From Pontederia crassipes (taxonomy: Eukaryota; Streptophyta; Magnoliopsida; Commelinales; Pontederiaceae), in NCBI GenBank assembly GCA_030549335.1, contig CM060187.1, positions 4,526,001-4,590,000 on the forward strand: a stretch of DNA of 64,000 bases. Reading direction: 5' to 3'. The position numbers and the translations under genes are program-made. Below are positions 1 to 14,400 of this stretch, in pieces; positions within the stretch are counted from its first letter, which is position 1, and each line of letters starts with the position of its first letter. A model generated the notes under the pieces. It was not told the DNA's origin, searched no databases, and worked only from the letters and a program-made list of their open reading frames with translations.

Positions 1-158
1 TCGAGAAAACCAAACACTACAAGGATTTGTAATTTTTGTGAAATTATTGTATCCTACTATAAATGTACGCGGCTACTTAATGTTTTAACTTATTTTCGGA
101 AGATTCCAATTTCTTCTTCGGTGAACTAAGAAATATGAGAGCAATTGTTTTTTTATAA

Positions 159-1252
159 GATAAATTACACCAAATGCCTTCAGCTTTAAGATTTGCTCAA
201 GGATATCCTCCAACTTCACTTTGTAACACAAATGTCCTTCATCTTTTAACGTGTTTCATCCGATGCCCTCTTTACTTGGGATAGCTGGTTTTCCTATTTT
301 TCGTCGACATAGCGTCCACGTGGCCATCTCCTCTCTCCTCCACGCAAATAGTCGTCCAACGTGGCATACCCTGACGTGGCATATAAATTACACCAAAGCC
401 CTCCAACTTTAAAGTTGGCTCAGTGATACCCACCAACTTTACTTTGTAACACAAATGTCCTTCATCTTTTAATACATTTCACCCGATGCCCTCTTTACCT
501 GAAATAGACGGTTTCTCGATTTTTCGTCGACGTGACGTCCACGTGGCCATCTCATCTCTCCTCCACGCAAATAGTCGTCCGACGTTGTATGCTCCTACGT
601 GGCACCACATATTGAATCATCTTACTTACCGTAAGTTGATCCACTCACTATTAAATTATTTTCTTATTTTCCTCTTTGTCATCGTTCGCGTGAAACTTCC
701 TTCACCGTTCGCACTCCTTCATCGTTCACCTTTCGCGTTCATCGGCCGTCATCTTTGTTCAAATTGGTGTAATTTTATGTGCATTTGGTGAACAAACTTT
801 AAAGTTGGAGAACATTTGATATAATTGAGCATGCCACGTCGGACGACTATTTGCGTGGAGAGATGAGATGGCCACGTGGACGCCACGTCGACAAAAAATC
901 GAAAAATCATCTGTCCCAAGTAAAGAGGGCATCAGGTGAAACGTATTAAAAGATGAAATACATTTGTGTTATAAAGTAAAGTTGAAGATTATTGCTGAAC
1001 CAAAGTTGAAGGGCATTGGTATAATTTTATAAGTTGAAGGACATTGGTGTAATTTTATATGCTACGTCGGAGCATGCCACGTTGGACAACTATTTACGTG
1101 GAGGAAAGAGAAGATGACCACATGAACATCCTATCCTAAATAAAGAGAACATCGAGTAAAACGCGTTAAAAGATGGACATTTATGTTACAAAATAAAATT
1201 AGAAAGTATCGCGAAACAAACCTTAAAATTAAAGGGCATTTGATGTAATCTA
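159..1252. mobile_element. Foldback/MITE-like element with doubled arms
   Basis: The left arm holds two direct copies of a ~223-bp unit (from about 161 and 384), each beginning like AAATTACACCAAA and containing GTCCACGTGGCCATCTC and CCTCCACGCAAATAGTCGTC. The right arm (about 810-1252) holds the same unit twice in inverse orientation. The centre (about 620-780) is unique. The ends, AAATTACACCAAATGCC and GGGCATTTGATGTAATC, are inverted relatives. No transposase is encoded and no clear target duplication was found. The superfamily is unassigned. Confidence 0.8.
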
Positions 1253-1479
1253 CCCTTTTTCATATTATATTAGAAAGATACAAAGTTAATATATATATTT
1301 TATTCCATTCGTCTGGATTTAAATTGGGGTGCAATGAATATTTGGAAAAAACAAAAGAGCATTTGCCAAAAGTGCAAATGACAAAATAGTACGCCAAACA
1401 TTTTTGGGAGTGACAATAACCTACTGTTAGGAGTAGCGTTAGAGGTTGTTGATTAAACAAAACAAGTTTATTATTGGCC

Positions 1480-2402
1480 ATAAGAATGGGAGGAGAACTT
1501 TAGCCCACGAAACTTATCGTCCCACTCTGGCTATGCTTTGCTTACTACCAGAGAAACTTGTTTTTTAGTCAAATAAGGAAAAGGTACGCTTCCGGACGGG
1601 AAGGCATTCTTTGGACCTCTCGACGGCGGCAACTTAGCATGAGAAAGATTCCCCGAGTTGGTCGTAATAGCATTGATGATAATACTTCCCATCACATCCT
1701 GGAACTCATCATACTTTTTTACCCTGGCAACGAAATCTACACATTAATACCCTTTCCTTTTTCAAGTGGACCACATCGTGTGTGTGCACATTGCACAAAC
1801 ATACTAGAAAGGCTGTCATACCTCTTCAATGTATAGTACATGTATACTTTACATAACACTACAGATTTACTCATTTATGTAGTAAAGAAAAACAATTCAG
1901 CACCACAACGCAAACACAATGACTGACGTAGCAGAGATATCACTCTATTGCATGCATTATCGACCACAAGGGTCAGATCACGCTCATGAAACACGGATCT
2001 TCACTTTGAATATAGTGAAGGTCAAAAATAACACGCAAACGGAAGATCGATTCTTTCTTTTCTGCCTAAAGTCGAAGGAAATTTTGTGTGACGGAACAAA
2101 GGTCGACAGTTAGCCAAGTGAGTCAACTATTGGTCAAAATGAGTCTGTATTAAAGTATGTATGTACCACCGTCTGGATAGCCCATGGAGGGCAAATATTT
2201 ACGTGCATCACCTTTATCGTTAGATTACCAAGAAAATAGCCCTTTCATGTCTGAGAATTGGATCCGTCCCGCACCAAGTCAGGTTCGTTATCTGCAAGAC
2301 TTCAATACATCAGTTCCTCCTAAAACAAGCTAACCCCGCCATCTTCCAGAAGCTATAAATTGTTTGTTAGGATCCAAGTTTCTTAACCGATTACTCAAAC
2401 AC
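1480..2402 (-). other. 3' UTR and downstream flank of the Ca2+-ATPase gene
   Basis: Follows the stop codon on the minus strand. No further coding similarity seen. No canonical AATAAA was found in the first 300 nt, so the poly(A) site is not placed. Short open frames here show no recognisable domain. Confidence 0.4.
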
Positions 2403-5400
2403 TTATCGGAAATTTCCTGAACATGCTGTACCTTTTTTCTTGTGCCAAGAAAAACATCTGATAAAATAGTCCGCAAAAGGGGTCTCGGGTACTGGGAGAA
2501 GCTTTCCCAGAAAAGCCAGAGGCCAACTGAGTATGAAAAAGAGCTAATTAGGTCAAACTGATATTATTATATGCAATCCGGAAAAACAACCAAGCAGATT
2601 CGAAATCCATCTTAGAATCTGAATCACAAAACAAATCTCTAGATGTTTCATGTACATACCTTACAAAAGCAAGGGCGATACCTACTAACCAAAGTTTCCA
2701 GCTGAGCTTAACAGTTGAAGCGAACTTCCCAAGGAACTCAATAATCAGAGCCTGCAGCATTAAAAATCATCAGAAATAGGTCACAAAAAATTATCAGGCC
2801 ACTTAACCTTACATATTGATCATGTCACTTACTTGAAGAACAACAGTTATAGCAATTATCCCCATAAAGAGGTGATTTCTGGTAACTCCACTGAAGACGT
2901 TCAGTTCATCTGGCTTCCGAGCATTGAACTCATTGAATATCTGCATTCATAAGGAAAGTCAATAAACATCAACATGATGCACATTCTTGGCCTATGTCAA
3001 GTATAGCATAAGCCTACAAACTCTTACTTGGCATAACACAAAGGTGTTAAATATAAAGGTATTTTTCACTTTGTCTGCATGTGTTCGATCATCATTCTTT
3101 AAATGCAGGATACTTCGACCACCGAAGTTAAGAACAAGTAGCACAGTGACTTGATAAATAGCCTGGGTAAAACACACACCAGAGAATTAGTCCGAAGACT
3201 TCAATCATCAATGACGTTTTAAAATAATACAATTAAGCACACCTGAACTATCATATTCCTCCACATTATATTTGTAATGAGAGGTTCCCTGACAAATAAG
3301 GCAAATTTAGTATATAACATAATCAGTTCTCGGTGACCACATAATAACCAAAAGAGAATTGACAACTTAAGAACTTGCAACATCTTGGACTCATAATGAA
3401 AGGTCAATACTGCAACATATCGCAGGAACTCAAAGAAAGTAAAATAAAAGAATGAACAATCAGTACAGTTTCATACATTCGACAGGTGTAGAAAAAGTTT
3501 TCCCCAAAGCAAGAAAAGCAAACAAGTTCAGGGTAAGCAACAAGGGAAAATGTGAAAAGAGCACCAAAAGTAGGAAAATATGAAATTTCACAGGATGGAT
3601 GCTTAAATAATGTCCTGATATATAATCAACTAAACTTATAGTATCTTTTTGAGAACATTTATAGTATCTGATGGAGGCGAATCAGGCGAATATAGAAACT
3701 TTTCTAACCTCCGTCCCACAGGAGTCCTGTCCATAAGGTGATCAGTTGGTGGTTCAGTTGCCAATGCAAGTGCTCCAAGAGTGTCCATAATGAGATTGAC
3801 CCACAAAAGCTATTTTAAAGCAAACAAATGGTGAAGAGAACATTGATGATTTACAAGAGAGAAGAAACCACTTGAAAAATCAAATATGAGATAGAACATA
3901 TAGCTACTATCAAAATAACCAGAAATGTCATTGTAGCTCTCAAAAATTTCCAGAGGTTAGAATAGATCCTCCATAGAACCATTAGCATTTACATTTTATC
4001 CCAAATTTGCCAATATATATGTACTACTTGGTTGGTCTCACAAGAAATATGTTGGATTACAACAGCTTTTGAGAAGTCACTAAGATACCTAGTACTAATT
4101 GATAGTTGTCAAATGTCAAAATGTATCCAACATTTGCCAACTATCACGAATAATAACTTCAAAACCCAATGCACAAATATTCTTTGTTTAAAATACTAAG
4201 CAAAGTCATTCAATGTCTAATGCTAGCATTCTGCCATCTTTCAGTCATGTTGCAAATAACAGGAATATGTCAACTAAAAATAACTCAACACATAAATATT
4301 CCCTGTATAAGTTATCAATCAAAGCAGTTCAATCATTTCTAATCCTAGCATTTTCCCACATTTCATCATGGCGCGACTTAACAAGAAAATGCTAACTAAA
4401 AAGGATAATTCAAGCATTTAGCCACCAAAAAAGTGCCATTTAATTTAAGATTGCAAATCATAAGCACGCAACCAAACCTGGACAGCATTCAAAGGAACTT
4501 CACCAGATGAAACAGCAGCCACAACATTAATTACAAGTGCTGCAACATTGACTGTGAGCTGGAATTGGATGAATTTCTGGATATTTGCATACACTGAACG
4601 ACCCCAACGAACAACCTAAATGAGAATAAAACAGTGATCCCTTAAGCTTAAAAAATCAAGATGTTACATTGTAAATGGATGTACCTTCCTTATACAAAAT
4701 TAATGGATGTACCTTCACAACTGATGCAAAATTATCATCTAGAATGATTATGTCCGAACTTTCTTTAGCAACTTCTGTTCCCTGAATTCCCATAGAAAGA
4801 CCAATATCTGCCTGAAGACCACAAAATATAAGTTAATCAATTATTAATACAATAGACTTCGGCAGCAGAGAAGTATGATTGCACCTCGTGTAATGCAGGA
4901 GCATCATTAGTTCCATCTCCTGTTACAGCTACCACATGACCTAGTCTCTTGAGTGATTGGACAAGTAGTAGTTTGTCATTAGGAGACGACCTTCCCATTA
5001 CCTAAAATGTTATGTGTATTTTAATCAGATTTTTTTCGAAGTGAATCAGATCTTTACTTGAATGCGGAGCTTCTACTAGAAAGACAAAAGAAAAGCATAT
5101 TATGATGGCTATTTTAAGCACTTCCAAAAATCTAAATAACTGAGGATCTAGTGAAAATTGAGTACTTCTCATAATATACCTTTCAACTTTCATACTTATT
5201 CAAATATAACCTCCCACTTCATTTCACAACAGGATTAATCTCCAACTTATCTCTTGTAACAAAACACCATCATTTCACCGATTATTGCAAGCCACTAAGT
5301 AACTCATTGATATAACCTGCATGTCATGTCTTTTTATATATGCTAGAAAAATAAATAATTAAAATATATTTTTAATAGCATCTTCTGTGAGACGTTTGGA

Positions 5401-8400
5401 TGTTAAAATATTTTAATTTATATTCTGTGTAGATATTCAATATGACTATTACCACACTTGTTAACCTACAATAATAAATAAGCATAAAATTTGTCATGCC
5501 AAAGAATTATAAAAATATAAAGAAATTTTATCTTGCATCCAAAATTTTTATAAAAAATCGCTAGTAGAAGAATTAGTTTAATTCTTTATCTACTTTTTAT
5601 AGAAATTGATTTAGTTTAATTATTTATTCTTTTTTAGGAGAATAATTTAGTTTAATTATTTATTTTTTATCTAGTTTTTGAGGTATTACTAAGTAAAATG
5701 ACATGGCATGCAGTCAACAAGTTGCAAAGCTTTTTTTTAGGGGCAACGATGTGTAAAGAGGATACTTTTGTTAGAAAGCATAAAGTTGGAAACCGGGTAT
5801 GTTAAAGACGAAACGAAATTGGATAATAGATATGAACAAGTAGAAATGTCGAAAGGTGTACCATGAAGATTACCCGACGAAAATTTGTAAAGAAAGAAAG
5901 TAAATAAATGTGAAGGACGATAAAAAGATTTTTCTTTTTCTCTTTCTTAGTTTTTTGAGGTGGATAAACAGAAATATTTTGTAAGTCCATGAATAAAGAA
6001 AAGAAATGCAACCAATCCTTCAAAAATCAATAATGAAGTAATGTTTACGAATAATTAAAAAAGCTAACCAATTATTTACAAGACAAAAACACACTAAATT
6101 GAATATTTTAAAATCATCATAACATATAGGTTTGCCTTACAGATTCGTGTATTCTATCTCCAAACATCAACATAAGGAATTTCAATATGCTTACCGTTAT
6201 CTTCTCTGCAATTGCATCTCTATCAACATCTGATTTGGCACGGAATGCTTTCCCTTCAATTAACACCGGTTCTGATGCATCAGGATCTTTAAGTATCCCA
6301 CACTCTAATGCTATTGCTTTGGCTGTCTGAAGATTGTCACCAGTCACCATGCGTACCTAGTTATCCAAAAATGTGAGAGGTTATATATATCTACATCACT
6401 CATATATACATTGCTGGATGACAACCACAACTTTGATAGTCATCCTTTTTCTGCTCAAAAAAAAAATATATATCCACATCACATCAGAAAGTGCCTTCCT
6501 AAAGGAAAGCTGCATAGGATCGTCATCATAGTCAGATTTTACTCTAGGAAAGAGTACAATGAAGTATATAAAATGAATAACTCGATTTGGAAAGAATATT
6601 AAATATTTTTTAATCATGTCTGGCCTGAAATTGCAGTTTATCATGTCCATCCCTGCACGTATATTGGCAATTAAAGGAAAAAGGAATACTTTCAGTATGT
6701 GAATGAGTACCTTGACTCCTGCATGAGTGCATAACTCTACAGCATCTTTCACTCCAGGGCGACAAGGATCCTGGAATCAGCAAGAAAGAGACAGTCAGCA
6801 AATGCAAAGTTCTCTTTTTTTCCTAGAAGAGAATATTAGGAATAAATTACTACTTGAATTACTTCAAAAGTTCCTCTAAAAATACCTTCGATAGGCTCTC
6901 AAGACAACAAGTTGTTCATTAGAATTGGAAGAACATAGGACATGCAACAAGATATATCTGGTCAACAAAGATGTTCCAGATAATCAAAATCAATAACCTA
7001 ATTACTCGGCACTCATGAGGTTTCACGTAAGAACCAACTTTAATTATTAAAGAGAAACAAATTTTACATTTGCCTGACATTCCAATTGTTGTTGTAATCC
7101 AACAAACAATAAAAGCTGATGATTTTCTTCTATAGAAACTGTAACTTGGGGCATTCAAAATATAGATTACCAATTCTCAGTACACGGGAATTCAGAAAGG
7201 TATCCAATAGCAACAGTACACAGGAATTCAGAAAAAGTATCCAATAACAACGTAGTCTTGTATTGCACATATTTTCCGCAATAGTAAATTCAGTTCTATG
7301 CATTATGTACACCAACAATAATCTTCATGACATACCTTTATTCCCACAATGGCAAGTAGAATGAGATCATCTTCAGGTATCATCCAGTTGTCCCTTTCAT
7401 CTTCGTGTGGAACCTTTTCCAGTTCGAAGGTTCTATATGCAAAGGCAACACAACGAAGGCTAACTGCTGCCATGTCTTCAATATCTTTCTTAAAGGCATT
7501 CATCTACAATAACAACATAAATTAGAATCAACGACATTCATAAAGATGAAGATATGGAAACAACTTAATCAAATTGCCTTTTCTGATGTCATTGACTTCC
7601 TAGAACCATCAGCATCAATCCAAGCTGTACATGAGGACAGGACGATCTCTGCAGCACCTTTCCAATGAATATGAACTTCAGAACCTGCCTGTATGACATG
7701 CAACATAACTTGTGACCAAACCCAGCGAAAGCACAAACTAAATAATCATGGAATGTTTCCACCAAAACTAAAAAACATAAGACAAAATGGTTTTTCAGGC
7801 TACTCATAGAATGTTCATAAGCACAATGAGACCAAAGTAGAAGAAAGTGATTCAGAATCGCTACATGCATGCTTATTAATTAAAAGCTGAGATTGAGGAA
7901 AGCCATGGTAAAAATAAAAGCAATTGTACTTCGTATAAACATTTCCACTGTAGTACAATTTGCTGGCAACATTCACAAATATAAGTTCAATGTCATAAGG
8001 ACAAAAAAAAAGGATTACATAGAACTGTAAGTAGCATATCAGCATATCAAGAAGGATAATGGCTAATTTGTTTATCGTGCTTATCAATGGAAAAAAGCTT
8101 CGAGTCATCAAACAGTAAACAAGATATTAACACTTCCTCTTACAATAGCAGGTGCCTATGTAAGTCTTCCTTTTATAAAGGACCTAAACAGGTCTTTGAA
8201 ATGGTTGCAGTCATTACCTCATGCACTGCAACACCTCCCCGTTTCTTCTCAGAATTAAAAGGAAAGACGTGAAGAACAGAAGATCTGGATCTTGCATGAT
8301 CAAATTTCATCCCCAGCTGTCAAATATTACAGGTCACAATCAGAAATCATGAGGAAGAGGGATTGAGAAAAAAGAATCTGAGTGATATACCTTAACTCCC

Positions 8401-11400
8401 CAAGCAAGAATGGCTTTTTCAGTGGGTGATCCCGTAATCTCTATAGCACCACCAGCCTGTAAGCATATTATATGCAGGATTAACCAAGTTTCACAACAAC
8501 ACGGTGAAATGAATTTAATGTTTGAACAAAAAAACTGAATGGAGTCTCACCTCTGGCTCAAACACACTGCCTGTTGTATTCTGAGCAATTCCTTCAATCA
8601 CCAGAGAAGGCACTTCTGAGGATAACAATTGAGTATTCTCAGGAGGATCAATCTTCTTCCCACCAACATATGCCTCAACAACAGTCATCTGAAAAGTTCA
8701 AAACAAGAGAAACTTAAATAAAGCCTGAAGTCAAGAATATGTTCAAAGGGTGATTAATCAACCACCATGACCATATTACCTTTTTTTCAAAATGGCCATA
8801 TCATAATGGCTAATATGCCACTACAACTGACAACAGGCAAAATTTGCTATTTGGAAATAGATATGCAAACCTGATTTAGGGTTAATGTTCCAGTTTTGTC
8901 ACTGCAAATAGTTGTAGCTGAACCCATAGTTTCACATGCTGACAACCTCCTGACCTGTAAAACACCTTAGTTTTATTTGAAGGTGCATATCAGCAAATGA
9001 CAAACATAACATGAATTCGAAGACACTTGCCAGAGCCTTGTCAGCCATCATCTTCCTCATTGAGTATGCTAAGCTGGTATAGTGAAAAAGAGAGCAGTGG
9101 TTAGACTACAAAAAGTGTGAAGGCAAATTAGTTTAGAATTTATTGATCCATAAAAGAACAAAGCAGTATACGTCAAGGTGACAGCCAATGGAAGCCCTTC
9201 TGGAACTGCTACAACCACGATAGTAACCTAGACATGAAAAACTCCTAATATGAGATGCAGCAAAGAAATGAAAAGAAAAATTCCACAACCAAGTCAAAAG
9301 ATTATGTCCATCTGCAAATAAAATGGAATACATACCGCAACTGTTAAGATCTTTATGGCTCCTTTTGCTGCAGATTTCACACTTGTCTGTCCCTTTATAA
9401 ACTGAGTTGTTCCATCAGGGTTCTTGCTGTGTCCGGAAAAGTATCTGAAAGGTTTCAATACAGTTGTTAGCCATCAGCATGAGATGGGCAAGAAGACATC
9501 ATTACTTGCCTTGCTAAAAGCACCACGAGAACTGCAACAGCTACACTCAGCCCTACTATCCCGATGAACGTAGCAACACCATTCAATCGCACCTATTGCA
9601 TTGTAAGACTTGACAAATTATAATTGAATACTTGTACATCAATAGTAAACATCATTATAAGAAAGCAAACCTGCAGTGGAGTTTCTTCACCAGTATCCTC
9701 TGATATACTGGCCATTAACAAGCCCCATTCAGTATTAATCCCAACAGCAGTTACCTGTTCATGATGCAATTAACTGTGAAAATATGTACAGAATTAACCT
9801 TTTATTCTATTCTTTTAAGAAGGAGAATTAGCCTTTTTATAACCTTCATAATAGCATCTCCTCAAACCTTCATAATAACACCACACCATACTAAAAGAAA
9901 ATGTCATACATTCAAAGCACTTAAAATAGAATATGTGCTGTCAGTTTTCAACTTTGGTCATTCTTTGATAGATAGATACTCAATTGACTTCTCAAAGGCA
10001 AATGATAACTTTGATTAGCATTTTCTTTGGGCTTCTTTGATGAGAGGTGACTTCTAGGAAAACTTGGATGAGTTGGAACAGTATCTTTTCCGGTTTTAAT
10101 TAATGGTGGCCTCAACCAGGGGTCAAACAAGATTGCCCTTCCGCTACAATGTTTGTCCATGTGATGGACACATTGGTTAGGTGCACATTCGTTAGCATGT
10201 CAGTTGAATGTTCTCTCAAGATCTACTCCAGATCAGGGCCAAGGAACATTTGTCCCCTTGCTTCAATGTGCAAACAGTATGTTATTTTTCATTGAGGTCT
10301 CTACAATTGCAGCAAGGAGACTGGTTATCCTAGTGGAGATATTTGGTGACTTGCGGGGGCTTACAATAAATCACAACATTCTTCATTCGTATCTCATGAT
10401 ATGAAAAAGAGGAGCCAACGTTGTCCATTAGGGAGCTTCGGACAGCTAATAGTCATCTTCCCTTCATTTGCCTAGCTTACCAATATCTGCTAGTGTCCTC
10501 TCGAGATTGAACATCCATCACACAATGTGTTGAGCAAAGATGAGGGGTGGAGCTCTCACTTCCTATCTAGAGGTGGTAAATTGGTACTACTAAAGTTGGT
10601 TTTAACGGCACTTCCAATTTTCTATATGGTGTTTCAAGAACTCTCACCCGCATTAAGCATCATATTGACAGCTTCCAATGACGAGTCCTATGGAACCCGA
10701 GCTCAAATGGAAGAGGTGCTGAGGAATTGGACGGAAGTTTGTAGACCTAAGGCAGAAGGTGGTTTGGGGGTCTTAGATTTATGAAGGATCAATGACTCAT
10801 TTGTCACAGAGGTTTCATTGATGTAATAAAACAACAAAATCTTTTATAACAAGTAATAATCAAGACTCCTTGCAGCAGCAACATCTGGGTTTCTGATTAC
10901 TCCATTCATAACAAAGAAAGATGTCCCCCGAAACTTCCAACATCTCACTAGCTCTTTTTTCATGAGATTGATTAGACAATTCCAAAGATCAACCAATATT
11001 ACATTTCTAGCATAGTACAAACTTCTTTCCCTGCGATTGAAACTCATCATGACAGGGTGATCTATCTATTCATTTTTAAAGAGATCCATTTCTACTTAGG
11101 TGCAAAAGAAGAAAACAAAATCACAAGATATGGTGCAGCAATGTGCTAAATTACAGAACAAACAAAGGCACCAAAACATAGAGCATCCATAACTAGCAAG
11201 CAGGGATCTAAGCTCACCAGCATAGTACCATAACCATCAGCAACTTTGCATCCAGACATCAAAAATGGTGCCTTTTCATTTTTGTGAACCTACATTGAAG
11301 CATAGTGAGAGATCAACATTTTTTTTTAGAAGAAAAAGGATGACCACTAGAGTTGTGGTTGTCATCCAGCAATGTATAGATCAACATTAGAACAAACAAG

Positions 11401-14400
11401 TTTCTATGATGTCTGTCACTTGCTAAAAGCCCACTTAGCACTTCCAGAATGAAAAGAGAATCATCAAAGCTAGGGGTTTATTACATTTTTTTCTCACTTT
11501 TGAGAGGATGAACTATAGTTGTTACAATACTTGAATGTATCAAACAAATGATTTGAAGAGACCAAATGACACAGTACATCAATTAGAGGCCGTCAATTAG
11601 AGATTTCAGTAGGAGGTCATCTAAAATCACATGATATCAAGCCTAGATAATCAAAAGCATATGAAATCACAAGAACATATAAACTTAGGTTTTAACCAGA
11701 AAAAAAAAACAAGGTCTGCATGATATAACATAAGAAGAATACTATTTTGCTCTCTCCAGTCATGCTTGATTCATCTATTGCAAGAGAGTGACCCGAAATC
11801 AGAATTCCATCAGCAGGGACCTAGAGAGATCAAGGAAAGCACTGATTATGAGTTCAAATCCTGTGCAAAGACAAACTAACTTCTGGATAAAGACCTGATC
11901 ACCAATCTTCAATGGAACAATGTCACCAACGACAAGATCAAATATAGAGACCACAATTCTCCTCCCACCTCTGATAACCTGGAATTCATTTTATAATGAG
12001 TATTGTTACAGGAAACACAAAAAAACTAACAAGAAGACAACACATTTATATAGGAATACACACCTCCAAATGTATGTTCCGTTTCTCATCATTCAGATTT
12101 TGGAATTGCAGTGATTGTCTATAGTCACTGACAGCTAAAATAAGAGAAAATATAACAGGAAATATTTAATTAACATAGAGGCTCATGGAGTACAAAACAA
12201 ATACCATAAACTCTGCCACAAAAAAGGAATGGATAAGGTGCATGTAATTGAGTCTAAGTTTTCTATACCTATTTTGAGCTCTTTAAAGAAAGAAACAAGC
12301 TCACCCAATATGATAATAGAAAGACACTTGATCATTTGTTCAATGAAATTTATAGCAATATGTAAATTCCTTCTTCAGAAACAAACTAAAGAGGTCTAAG
12401 GAGTGTCAAGTGCAAACCAGGCACATAGATGATGGTGACTCACTGTAGAACGTTTTAAAAAAGATAATTGTGCTAAAAAGACTAAGTATAATTTACAGTT
12501 TTCGGGCATTGTGCACTTCTAGAGTTCATTCATCCATTGCTTTATAAAAACTCGTCCTGATTAATCAAGACGTGTGGCAGCTCCCCTGTTTGCATTTGTG
12601 CAAAAGCACAGAAACAAAACTGTCCTCCCACCAATTCTGCCACTTAATAGTAGGTGAGGCCCATAGACACAGCAGAGAAAGGGATGGGTAGGAAAGCAGA
12701 ACATAATAATGACTTCGGAAGCAGTAATTAAAAACCAGTTTGGTCGGTTTAAAATTCTTGAATTAGGTTATATAAACAAACCTACAGGAATGATAATGAA
12801 ACGTAGCAAATTTCTTCTTTTTCACTGCTGATGGAAGTTACACTAGCCAAAATATCTATGGGCCTTTCTTTGCATTGTAATGAAGTCTGTAGTTTCTTCC
12901 TCAAAAAGAAAGTTCAGGAGGCACGCAGAAACGACAAAGTTTCATCACCTTCCAGCAGCCCATGTAATCAAAGATATAAGTGAAAGAAAATAATAAAAAA
13001 TATTACTCATACGAAGCATGTTCATGATATTTGCATATCTACAACAGATATAATGCTTCAATTGCCTGAAAGATGGCTCCTTCAGATGATCTTAGTGTAC
13101 ACTATTCCATAACAATGGGGTGCAATTACTGATAAGAAATCTGAATGACCTTATAAAATATCAATGATAATGGAAGGGGATTGGAATTTGTTTGAATTGA
13201 AGTTCATATATCTTTTCATGTAATAGGTTAAATACAAACTATCACAATCTCATAATAGAAACAAATTTAAAGAGATACAAGATTACCTGTGACGAGTATA
13301 ACTAGAATAACTGCAAAGAAAATGCTCCCACCATCATACCAACCTTCTTTAATTCCCTGGGTCAAGAATAATAAAATAAGAACAGATTTCAAAATTACAC
13401 AACAAGATTTCATCAAGAACACTTGCACATCAAGAGGTATACAGCAGACCATGCAATTCCTTTTTCTTTTTTACAAGATTACTAGCCAAGACTGCTAATC
13501 ATCTGGCTTCATTGACCGGGAAGAAGCATGATACAATTTGCAATGTATCAAAGTTGCAACATGATTGGCATGAATCACAAAGAAAACATAAGAATAAACC
13601 AGTTTGTAAACTGCATTAGAGAACACCTAAACTCACAGCAAATGTCATTTAAAGAAATTTAACATGACAAGCATATAAAGAACACCAAAGAAAATCAAGC
13701 ACCAATGGACACAGACGAGTTCACAAGTTCAAAATAACATTTTATTGTCTGACTCATGAGGGTACATGGAAGTAACATACAGGAACATCCATCTTCTATT
13801 TACAAAGAAAAACGATAAACCTATTTGACTATATCTAAACTGAAGACGTTACACTGTCCAACTTACCTCTGTTATTATGCCTAAAACCAATGATAAAACA
13901 GCAGCTATCATAAGGATGACAAGGGTTAAATCTTGCCATGATTCCCATAAGAAAACCTGAAACAAGAGAGAAAAAAAAACATATTATAGAAAGTTCGTTA
14001 CATTCTTATGACACAACAGGAGATCTAGCAAAAGGAAAGATAATTTGAAATTTAAAAGGGTACAATAACATTCACTGATGAGAATCAACTATGAGATTTC
14101 TTGGTTCATGAATCAAAATGTGTCACTGCATCATGCTCTTGTTCTCAAGCTAATAAAAAAAGAGAAATATATGTCTAACCAACATACCCAGAAACTTCTT
14201 CCTTTCTTTCGAGGATAGGTGTTAGCCCCAAAGGAATTCCTCCTACGCAACACATCTACATCATCTCCAGTAATTCCTTTTTCCAGATCTGTCTTTAACA
14301 ACTTACCTAATCCCTTGACCTAAAATAATAATGCATCATCTAGTTTGATAGAAGTGTGAGCAAGAAACAATTTCAATCAAGCAACAGCTTTGGCTTACCC

